The notes beneath the pieces were generated by a model. That model saw only the letters and a program-made list of their open reading frames with translations, searched no databases and was not told where the DNA came from. Below are positions 29,572 to 41,500 of a stretch of DNA of 45,864 bases, piece by piece. The first letter of the stretch is position 1. Every line of letters begins with the position of its first letter. The stretch lies in NCBI GenBank assembly GCA_946803715.1, contig CAMPET010000079.1, positions 131,327 through 177,190 on the forward strand, written 5' to 3'. The stretch is from Beroe ovata (lineage: Eukaryota > Ctenophora > Nuda > Beroida > Beroidae). Position numbers and translations under genes: made by a program.

Positions 29572-32500
29572 ATGGACCTGAATAGTTTGTTCTTTACTCA
29601 CTTTCAACAAGAACAATTAATAGGGATGGTGTATGAAGTTCCAAAGATTGAAGATGTAATTGGTGACGACCCTTTCTTGAATAACTGTATCAATGATTAT
29701 CAAAAGAGGACAGATGAATTATGTTCTTGTATATCTGAAACAGAAATATCTGTGAAAGAAATAGTTAAAGATGGTAAATCATACAACAGCAAAATAAACT
29801 CTTTGAGTGAAGTATTAGAATCAGCTGCAAGCATCATACCTGATCATGCTGATGCACTGGAAAAGGTATCATAAGCATGGACTGTCCATTGAGATGAAAA
29901 CCTGTCTTTGTTGTCTCATTACATTATGCTTATTGCCAGTCCTTCACCCAGATTGCACCACTTTCCTCAGTTTAGTATCGGACTTTCAAGAATTGAAACA
30001 TATCGTGAGATGCTGCTAACACAGACTGAAATATTGACACTAAAGCCTTTGAACAATCTCAAGGAGCAACTGAAGAAGCTTGAGGTTAGCTATGATCTTT
30101 AATTGATGTTAATACAAACATTGCCTGATTGTCTTTGAATTTGGTGTGCTAACTTCATTCTTGATATGAAATTATTTACAGGAGCTTTCACATCACGTTA
30201 GAGAAGGGGATGAGGCACTCTTGCAATGTACAGAAAGATATTGTGCTAACAAGAATACAGGCCAAGATGAAAATAATGTAGGTTTATTAACACACTTGGT
30301 AGTTGTTAACACACTTGGTAGTTGGCAGGATTAGAGACCAAGGTTGAGGCTATACTAAACAGACTGGGCACTAATAAGACGTAATAACCTCGGCATATCA
30401 TTCTTCAGACCATGGAAACATATCAAAAGGGTTGTGTTGACACACTCCGGTTAAAGGAAGAGCATTGTATTGAAAAACTGGAATATGTGACTCAACTTCG
30501 ACATTGTTACAGGACTTGTCAGGTTGGTATGACATTGTTTAGTTGTAACCAATCACAATAACAATGTGACATGACATGAGATTGATAAAATATTGGTGCA
30601 CTCAGCTGAAGTATGTCCACAAGATGATGGAACAGATGTTAGCACAATTTTCCTACGCCAACTTTGCACACACGGTCATGTCAGAGATGGAACCGTACCT
30701 TTCTGACCTGTTCGAGGAGCTCCAAGTTCTACTCCGACAAGCAGAAGCCAGCCAAGTCGAGGACAAAGCAGGTGCGTCCAGCCAGTCATGGCAGATAATA
30801 TATGCATAATAGTGAAGTGCAATTCAGATGAGCTCAATGAATCACTGTTTTTAGAGATTGTTTCTAATTTTCGTAACAGTTTTTCTCAGTTCTGGACAGG
30901 GAGAAAGCAGAAGTGAGAGCCTCTTTCAAAGAGCAAATCGACGTTATGACAGAGTTATAGTGAGTTTTACCTAGGCGCTAGTGATAACTCACAAAGCAAT
31001 ATCCCGCAGAAAATAGTTAACCATTTCAAATTTTATACCTCATTGCCCTTATGGTCAGAAAGTAATTCACCAACCCGGCAGCCCTGGTGCTGGGGAGGAG
31101 GTCAAAAACACGGCTCTGAAATCCTTCCTGACTTTTGCCGTGCCGGGTACGTGTTAAACAGGAACTCCAATTTGAATATCGTAATGAATCCGGCATGCGG
31201 TGTAGTCAATGAAAACTACACCACGGAACATTTGATGAGGCCTGAATTAGCAGAACGTTTCGAACTATCTGGATTTGAATTCGGTTTCCGAACTCAAAAT
31301 GCAGGCAATCCAGTAACACTATAATAATGTTCAATTACAGCAAGTGTGAAGACAGGAAACTACTTAGCAGGAAAAAGGAGCTCCTTCTTCAGCTACCTCT
31401 CGAATGAGAGCACAGGTTAGCTCTGTCAAGAGTTGAGACAGAGGCATTGTTATCTTATAGTTCCTTTTGTCTGAGTTTGACTAACAATATAACATTGTGT
31501 GGTTAGTTGTGATCTCACCTTCATCAGTACAGCAATGTATCTTTACTTCGTAATGATCGCGATAGGTTGATTCTGTGCTCTCGTATTCACACTTCCCAAT
31601 CACACATATTATGAGGAAGCATCACGCAATTGCGGTAATCTGAGTCTTCACTTACCATGACCCATCCGATCACTAACACTCCACAAGTTTAGATTTTCTC
31701 CTCCACCAGTAAACTTTGTTTGAGTTTGATCGACCAAACAGGACCCGTATTACGGTTGGATCATTCCGTAGATAGTAGACTTAGATGTAGATAATGTGCA
31801 TGCCTTAATTAATTGGATAACCACACTGTACACACAGACACACACACACGCAGACACACAGACTCAGACACACAGACTCAGACACACTCCGTACCCCATT
31901 AAACCGTCCCATCGGCCTAATCCAGTCTGATGCCTACATGGACTAATTGATAGTTCATTATGCAGATTTTATTATAGCCCAAGCAAAATACACATGGCAC
32001 GCAATTCGTGGAGACCTAATTCATGCTAATTTATGTATTGTATTTTACGCTACTTGAGTGGCTGAATTGTTGGGGTCTTACTTCAAGATCACGGGATATA
32101 ACGAACGTTCGGACTCCCTGTTCTACCCCACTTGCTCGAGTTAATTTTTTGTCACTAATTCATGCTCAATGTGATTCGACATTCGTGTACTGATCTTCGA
32201 CACAACAACATGTACATTGTGTCATATTCTTAGCAAATAGAACCAGTCTGATTCTGACACCGCGCTGTCCGTGTCAATATCACGTGGTGTTTTATCCCAT
32301 GTACTAGGGTCTACGCCTGTGAAGCCAGATCCTGAGACCATGCCTAGTGAACCACCAGCAACAACAACCAAAGACAGGCGGAATCCCTTCAGTTCCCCTG
32401 AGATATGGGAAGATCGTCCAATTTCAGAGGGAGCAGATTCATCCATCATGCAACAAGGTACTCTGTACTACAGAGTATGATTGGCTACTGACTCTGTAGC

Positions 32501-35500
32501 CAATCAGAATATAGATCGGTTGGGTTGTCGGTGTGTTATTTGAGGTCAAAACAAGAAGTGTCGCAGGTCTGCTTCTCCCTCCAGCTTATTTCATTCTTTG
32601 TGTAGAAGACAAGGAGGACAATGGTTGCGATGAGCGAAAAGAAACTGAAGAAGTTGGTAGTAACATTGAGGACCGTAGCAACGATAGCCAGAGCAACAAT
32701 GCTCGCAACAGTGCTAGCAACAGTGCTAGCAACAGTGCTAGCAACAGTGCTACCAACAGTGCTACCAACAGTGCTAGCAACAGTGCTACCAACAGTGCTA
32801 CCAACAATGCTAGCAACAGTGCTAGCAACAATGCTAGCAACAGTGCTAGCAACAATGCTAGCAACAATGCTAGCAACAGAGACAGTAACCCGAGCAACCC
32901 TGTTAGCAACGCCTCTAGTAGCTGTGACTCTCTTGATGAGAAGACCAACTCGAGTGCAATGCTCACAGCAGAGCATAGAAGAGAAACAGACGAAAGGTGA
33001 GTATTACTATGACAAGCTGTCATTTTCAAATCACACGATCTAGATAGATTTATTCTACAATAATACTTGGATTAAATTCTAGATAGATCTATTCTACAAT
33101 AATTCTAGGATTAAAGTTTTTGTCATTCTAAGAAAAAATTAATGTAATCTAAATGTAATCTAAATGTAATCTAATGTAATCTAATGTAATCTAATGTAAT
33201 CTAAAATTTATTCAGCCTATACTATTCTCAGATCTCCTGTTATCGCTCGAAACAAGGTTCGAGGCAAGCTCACAAAAGTGGATTCCCTGGAGAAGCTGAG
33301 AAACAAAATCAAAACCTCCGGGTAATTGTTTTTTCAGAAAAATACGTGACTATATCATAGAATTGTTCATATCTAGGTATTGTCTAATGTCTTTGTTTAT
33401 GTAGATTCGCAACGCTTTCATAGATCTTCTATTTGCTCGCAACGCTTGTCTGTTTACGCTAAACTCAAAATTGAACTCACTATTGTCCATTGTCATCAGT
33501 GACACACCTCACATCTCATCGTGGGTTGTCGTCCCCTTGTTGTCACCCCAAACATCCACATCACCCATGACACCTGTCACCCTGAAATTAGCTAGTGCTG
33601 ATCCCGGTGTCTTCTCCTGTAACTGCTCATACACACTTCTCCACGTGTATTTGTGCGCGCACTGCGCGACCTTGATCGTGATTTCCGCCGCTAGACTCTC
33701 ATCCGCCGCCGTGAACTGTGCTGTTACACAGTGAGGGGTTGCACCCCCACATTCCACTTCAGCAGTGTGGGGAGAGCAGGTGNACGCAATTCGTGGAGAC
33801 CTAATTCATGCTAATTCATGTATTGTATTTTACGCTACTTGAGTGGCTGAATTCTTGGGGTCTTACTTCAAGATCACGGGGTATAACGAACGTTCGGACT
33901 CCCTGTTCTACCCCACTTGCTCGAGTTAATTTATTGTCACTAATTCATGCTCAATGTGATTCGACTACCGATTTTCCACGCAACAACATGTACATTGTGT
34001 GATATTCTAAGCAAATAGAACCAGTCTGATTCTGACACCGCGCTGTCCGTGTCAATATCACGTGGTGTACAGTTTTATCCCATGTACTAGGGTCTACGCC
34101 TGTGAAACCTGATCCTGAGACCATGTCTAGTGAGCTTGAACTACCAGCAACAACAACCAAAGACAGGCGGAATCCCTTCAGTTCCCCTGAGATGTGGGAA
34201 GATCGTCCAATTTCAGAGGGAGCAGATTCATCCATCATGAAACAAGGTACTCTGTACTACAGAGTATGATCGGCTACTGACTCTTTAGTCAATCTGATTA
34301 TAGATCGGTTGGGTTCTCGGTGTGTTATTTGAGGTCAAAACAAGAAGTGTCGCAGGTCTGCTTCTCCCGCCAGCTTATTTCATTCTTTGTGTAGAAGACA
34401 AGGAGGACAATAGTTGCGATGAGCGAGAAGAAACTGAAGAAGTTGGTAGTAACATTGAGGACCGTAGCAACGATAACCAGAGCAACAATGCTAGCAACAG
34501 TGCTAGCAACAATGTTAGCAACAGTGTTAGCAACAGTGCTAGCAACAGTGCTAGCAACAATGCTAGCAACAGTGCTAGCAACAGTGCTAGCAACAGTGCT
34601 AGCAACAGAGACAGTAACCCGAGCAAGCCTGTTAGCAACGCCTCTAGTAGCTGTGACTCTCTTGATGAGAAGACCAACTCGAGTGCATTGCTCACAGCAG
34701 AGCATAGAAGAGAAACAGACGAAAGGTGATTATTACTCTGACAAGCTGACAGTTTCAAATCACACGATCTAGATAGATTTATTCTACAACAATAGTTGGA
34801 TTAAAGTCTAGATAGATCTATTCTACAATAATACTTGGATTAAAGTTTCTGCCATTCTAAGAAATATAAATGTAATCTAAAAGTTTGATTTATTCAACCT
34901 ATACTATACTCAGATCTCCGGTTATCGCTCGAAACAAGGTTCGAGGCAAGCTCACAAAAGTGGATTCCCTGGAGAAACTGAGAAACAAAATCAAAACCTC
35001 CGGGTAATTATTTTTTCAGAAAAATACGTGACTATATCATAGAATTGTTCATATCTATAAATAGGTATTGTCTAACGTCTTTGTATATGTAGATTCGCAA
35101 CGTTTTCATAGAACTTCTATTATCTCGCAACGCTTGTCTGTTAACGCCAATCTCCAAAATGAACTTACAATTGTCCATTGTCATCTATGTCATCATCAGT
35201 GACACACCTCACATCTCGTCGTGGGTTGTCGTCCCCTTGTTGTCACCCCAAACATCCACATCACCCATGACACCTGTCACCCTGAAATTAGCTAGTGCTG
35301 ATCCCGGTGTCTTCTCCTGTAACTGCTCATACACACTTCTCCACGTGTGTTTTTGCGCGCACTGCGCGACCCTGATCGTGATTTCCGCCGCTAGACTCTC
35401 ATCCGCCGCCGTGAACTGTGCTGTAACACAGTGAGGGGTTGCACCCCCACATTCCACTTCAGCAGTGTGGGGAGAGCAGGTGAGGAGTGAGGAGAGGGGG

Positions 35501-38500
35501 GAGAGCAGTGAGTGGAGGAAGGGGTTGTCCGAATCGAGGTGGAGACAGACACGACACTTTTCCGCGTGGGCGAGGGAGATGGTGAGGAGGAGGAGAAGAA
35601 GAAGTTTCATGCTGCTGAGGGGAGGGGAGTGAGCGGGAGTGGGGCGAGGGGGTGAGGTGGGCAAGTGGGGTGAGGGGGTGTGAGGGGAATTGGGGTGGGG
35701 TGAGGGGGGTGTTAGGGGGTGACGTGAGGGGAAGTGAGGGGGTGAGGTGGGGTAAGGGGAAGTAGGGTGAGAAATGGAGTGAGGAAGAGAATGGGAAACA
35801 AAAGCTACACTATACTTTCTCACGATTGCGTGTAGTTCTGCAAATAAAACTAGTCAATCACGAGTCACACAAAATGTAATGGTGGTATGAATGCTGATAT
35901 CAGATTAAACAGCGAAAGGGAGATAAGAAACAGAAAAACAGCAATTCCATTCATGGACTGGTGATACCTTTCGAACATATTTAATGCAGTAGGGACACAC
36001 TGATATCATACGTACTCAGCTTCTATTGGCTGATCTATGAAATCCTGCATTTTGATTGGTAGAGAGCGTCAGGGGGCAACCCAATTACTCTCTAACTCTC
36101 CTGTAATCATTTAATAGCACTGAAATGGGATAGCTATGTCTAATGTTATAGTGTGTGTAGGTATTCACCGATCATTAGCTATGTTAGCAATAGGGTACCT
36201 AATGTTAGCACTGATGGCATGTTTTTTACGGCAAATCGAGATGACTCCGAAATGAATCAAGTTTCTATATATTCATCAATTCTTCTTGAATAAGCGATAG
36301 TTGAGGAATTCCACAGGTTGAATAAATGATCCCCAGGTATTTGTACGTAAGACAGAAGTCGGCTCTGGGACACAAGTGGATTCTCATGTACTGTATAATT
36401 GAGGGGGATTGGTTGAAGTGTCTGGTGTCAGACAATGAGTTGCTGGAGTTGGAACATCTCCCTACGACCACAGTTAAACCTGTGGGAGCCGAGGTGAGAT
36501 TGCCGTGTATTCTGTAGCTGTGGGGAGCTGTGCAAATGCTGAGAGTCACGTTACTGTGTTAAATGTGTGGGGTTGCTGTGTATATTAGCTGTGGGGAGCT
36601 GTGCAAATGCTGAGAGTCACGTTACTGTGTTAAATCTGTGGGGTTGGGCTCAAGCCGGAGTTTTAGTTATGTTATCTGGTTTTTTGGAGATAATCATGAT
36701 TTTATTGATAGGTATCGTTAGTTTTTATCGAGAGTATTTCTTTAAATACAAGGATTCTCTTTTATTCTTCCTCAAATCACCTCCATCTTGTAGGGAACGG
36801 CTGCTAGATAGTTCATATATTTAGCGCTCGATTTATCATAATATTTCTAGGGTGATACATGCTACCACCCATTGCAACTCGAATATGTGTCACACCCAAA
36901 TTCTGCCCCTGTCACATTGCACAACCACTGTCACATTGCACAACCACTGTCACATGTTCATTGTACAACCACTGTCACATGTACAACCCCCTGTCACACG
37001 TACAACCCCCTGTCACAGGTGGACAGGAACTCGTGTTTTTATCTCGTGTCACCCAAAGGAACTCGCTGTTACCAAGCTCTGACCGAGTTAGACAGGCGGA
37101 AATGGACGCACAGCCTAACTCAGGGTAGCATTAACGCTCTACAACGATCAAACAGCACAACCCAAGGTTCACTAACTTGTTTTTCACTTGTTTTTCACTA
37201 GGTTTATTGCATGTCAGCATCAGGTGATAGTTAATAGCATTTGGAAAGATGACAATTGCAGAGGAACTGTTGACCCGAATATACGCTGTGGACGGGAATG
37301 CTTCTTGTGCAGACTGTTCGGCGCCAAACCCAGAATGGGCATCACTCGACCATGGTATTACAATCTGCATCCTATGTTCTGGTGTCCATAGAGCCATGGG
37401 CGTGAGCTACAGCAAGGTGCGGAGTTTGCTCCTAGACAATTGGCCTGAGGATGTTTTGCAGGTACAGAATATGTGTGAGCGGGTGGTTACATTGTACAAT
37501 TTGCATTGTACTATGTACGCGGCATGGAATGTACACTGATCTTATTCGCTGTACGAATTTACTCGTTTATTCCCTTGTGATTAACGAGTGTTGGTAATGG
37601 TCCTATTGCAGATGATGGAGCAGAAAGGGAATACCAAGTTCAACACTTTATACGAAGAGCTACCGCTTGACAAGATCACTCAATCCTCGACAAGGTAATT
37701 ATGAGGGTCTATCATGAACGACGGGGAAAATAAACGGCGAATTACCGCTATTCGCGTGGGCTGATGAATGATAATTGTGTCCTCATGTCGATGCCTTATT
37801 TGGCTTTCCGAAGCTTAATTTGTGTACTGACAGGAATGCGCGAAACTAAGAGTTTTGAGATTTCAGCGCAGATATGGAATTAAGGCGCCGCGCCGCGCCG
37901 GCCGCGCCGCGCACGACGTATATAGTTTGATAAATACTTCTCACATGTCTTCTATTCGTGTTCAGTGAGTTTCTCATACTATGATTTATTGAAAAATGTA
38001 TAGCTATAGCAGACACTGAGTTTATGCATTGGTTCGTTGAATAGGAGTCACATGAGTGTTCATTAATTCTCTTTATAGTCGATATTTCATACTGTGTCCG
38101 TCAATCCACCTTATTTCATCACAAAACCGTCGGAAAGCTCTTTCTGACCTGCAATTCCAAGGAGTTCGTTATTTGATCCTCAGTTTTTTGGCTGGTCTCG
38201 GGCATGAAGTATGAACAATATAACTACAATGGTTGCTACACCCGATATACTTGCAAACATGAAGAAAGTATGTGGAGCAAGAGAGCGGTCTATGGCATCA
38301 AAAGACACGACCATTATGGCATGACAAATCCACTGTACAATAGAACACATGCTGCACCCTTTCCCTCTAGCCCGCACAGGGAATATTTCTCCCGCAAATA
38401 GATTAGGAATCCCACTGGGTCCCAGCCCGTAGAATGCAAAGTAGAGGAACACTGCGACCAGGGCAGCACCTCTTGTCCACTCTCCTTGACATGTCCATGC

Positions 38501-41500
38501 TGGAATAGCGACACAGCACTGAGCTAGTGATAACACGACGCAGCTAATGGACACTCCTAACATTCCAATCGCCATGAGTTTTACCCGCCCCACTCTGTCA
38601 TTGAGGTACACAGCGGCGAGTGTGCCCAGTATCCTGACCACACCAGACATTATTACAGCGTGTGTGGGCTCCTTTACTCCTGCCAGCGTGTACACCTGCG
38701 TGCTGTACGATATGATGCCATTGATACCCGAAAATTGCTGGGATATTATCAGTCCACTGCCCAGAATGAATGATAGTCTCAATTTGGGGTCTGATAGTAT
38801 CTCTGCTGCTGTTTTTGTCGCGGCTTCGTTTCCCCCACTTATCCTAGTCAATTGAGCAAGTTCTGACTGTAAGACACGTTTCCTGTACCAGACCAGAGAG
38901 TCTCCAGCTGCCTTCATATCGCCGGTCTTGTGTGCTAGAAATACCGGCGATTCAGCGCTGAAGTAAAGAACTGTGCTCTGAAGAACGGCGGGAACGATGG
39001 GAAGTGTCATGAACATTTTCCATGCCACGTCACTGTTTCCGATGACTGCAGGCACACTCAGTAGGAAGGAGACAAGTGTGCCCAATGTGAGTGTGAAACC
39101 CCACAGCGCCCCGACGCCACCTCTGATCGAAACAGGGGCAATCTCCGCCAGGAAAACATTGGTCGTGACCGACGCCACTCCCACACCCATCCCTACGAGT
39201 AGCCGACCAGCCAGAAACATGCCGTAGTGAGACGATTCGGCTAGGAGACTGCACCCCACGAATATGGGAACCACGTTGAGAATCATGGACAACCTCCTGC
39301 CCAACGTGTCAACGAGATAGCTCGCTCCGATAACCCCAATCAATCCGCCCACCGGGTTAGCCGCCACAACCACACTCATTAAAGCATCCGTCACGCCCAG
39401 TGACTTCTGGATCAGTGCCAAGGTGTTAGCCATGTTCCCTACGGAAAACCCTGACTGGAAAGGGCCGCCGAGGGACACAGCGACCACCACGAGACAGAAA
39501 GTCCAGCTGCAGTCTCGTAGACCGGAAAGGGGTACGGGGTCGTGTTGCTGTGGTTGTTGCGGATATGGTTGTTGCGGATGTGGTTGTTGCGCATGTGGTG
39601 AGTAATATAACGGGACTCCGGGAGTGAATAAATAGAGTGGTCGCACGATTCTTGATCGCTTGGTAAACGACATTAAGAAGGCTCTGGGGATAGCAGTGTT
39701 ATTCAGTGTATGGTAAATGGTTCAGGTTATGAAAATCGGTAAATACTACACTTTTCTGAGTTTCTTCCCAATTCAGTACTTGGTCATGAACTCATTACGG
39801 TTATGAAAAGATAGAAAAGTTAGCTAAGAGTTTCTGACGTGCGGTCCTAATTTGGCAAGTGGTTATAGAACAGGGTATACAGGTTTCCGCGAATCAAGTC
39901 AAACAGCTGTGCAAACTGCAACGTGCAGAAATTATCAATATCAATGCAGGTCTCTTTACTTAGACACAATTCCAGGCGCGTAGCCAGACATTGTTCCGGG
40001 GGGGGGGGCTCGATGAGCGAAGTGAGTTGAGTTTGCGCAGCGAGCCAAGCGAGCAAGCTACGGCAGAGGTATCTGATATCAAAGAAAATATCACAATCAA
40101 AAAATAAGAGGAGCAAAGTTATGCCAGAGTGAAGAACTGACGAAAATGCGATGATCTGATTATGATAACAATAAAATTAAAAGCCATGCATCTCACTACT
40201 AGTGAGATAGTGGTTTTAGGGCACTGTACCGATATCCAAAGGTACTAAAAGAAAAGCAGAAAATCATATATAATCAGGAGTAGGGGATTGGGGGCGCAGC
40301 CCCCAGAAGCCAGAGTTTAAATTCTGTTCGAAAGGTGTGTAATCTTTCAAAATTGTCCCCTTACTTCTTTGTTGGAAATAAAGGGTCTTGGGGCGCTGCC
40401 CTGAAATACAACGACATCATATAACTGTATAGACAGTAGAATTCCAGTATCACAGGTCGTTTTCATTCAATGTGCTTTTTAAAACTTTAAATTAAAGTAG
40501 AAGCAGGGGTCTGGGGGCGCAGCCCCAAGAAGCTAGACTTTAACTTCCTGTTCTGTAAGGAAGGGAGAAGTCCTTGAAAATTTTCATCAGAGGTCCAATT
40601 TTCCGGGGGCGGCCCCCCTGTCTACGTGCCTGCACAATTCCTGATTTTTCCATTTAACTTGGTCTATCATGAAATTTAAGAACGTTGCTTGGTGACGATA
40701 AACGCAAATGCACATAATATCACTCCTGCGTGATAGGAATAGGATATGCGAAACCAGTGAACGGCAAATGGGAGACTATAAATGGCAACATATCATGAGA
40801 TTGTGTCTGGAAACACTCGAGGTCACTCAGATTAGAAGTTACCGATTTGCTTATTATTGCGCCTTTTTTGCTTTGAAGCATCCCAATTAATTCCAATTCT
40901 CGCTCCGATGCTAAGGAGTTGGATCAACTTTGACCAATGGCTGGAAAGTACATAAAATTTCCTTCCGGGCGCTTCCTGCTCGCACGTGAAACGTCAACTA
41001 CAGATGCCGCGGGGGGCCAGCCCCCTGATTTGTGTATCGAATGAGAAGTTGGTGATATGCACGAAATCAAATAAATAGAGGGCTGGCAGAAAACACTGAG
41101 TGAGTTCTAAGTCAAAATGTCTTCGTTCAACTTTATATATTCCCTGGTTGCGTGACTGGTAGCGGATCCTCAGAACTCATCACAACGCTCACGTGACCTT
41201 CTCTTCCCAGCATCGTCACGTGTTTCATGTGCCAGCAGTGTTCCATTTCACTGCAGTGACACATCACACCAGTCACGTGATACACATCAAGATGTCAGCC
41301 CCATTGCATCATGATAGATATCACAAACGAGAACAATGAATGAATCCAACTTGATTAGATACACGTCAAGTAGAGTTTCTCATCACTCCTCATTTCGTTT
41401 AATTTGGTAATTAACTAATGATTTTTTCTAACTGGCTTGATACCAGGTGGAATATAATAATCGTGCATGATCCGTATACCACTTATGATTTGATTAACGC

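Larger units (their letters stand above)
31999..33782. other. Haplotype block 1 of the ACAP linker region
   Basis: This 1,784-bp block is repeated at 33784-35482 (1,699 bp). The second copy begins exactly one base after the N at 33783, and the first ends exactly one base before it, the expected seam of two overlapping contigs. Differences include the coding repeat number, a 6-bp in-frame indel in exon 9, a 5-bp indel in intron 8 and a longer TAATCTAATG array in intron 10. Confidence 0.85.

Noticed and set aside
31043-31324. 93-aa plus-strand frame as a gene
   Set aside because: It overlaps ACAP exon 7 (31082-31146) in another frame and has no recognisable domain.
32536-33043. Long Thr/Val-, Leu/Ala- and Met-rich open frames on both strands (also 34325-34772)
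   Set aside because: A 12-bp repeat keeps all frames open. Only the Ser/Asn frame joins its neighbours with consistent splice phase.
34030-34110. Apparent frameshift (5-bp tacag insertion) in ACAP exon 9 of the second allele
   Set aside because: Placing the acceptor at tactag (exon starts 32308 and 34091) puts the indel in the intron and restores matching phases in both alleles.
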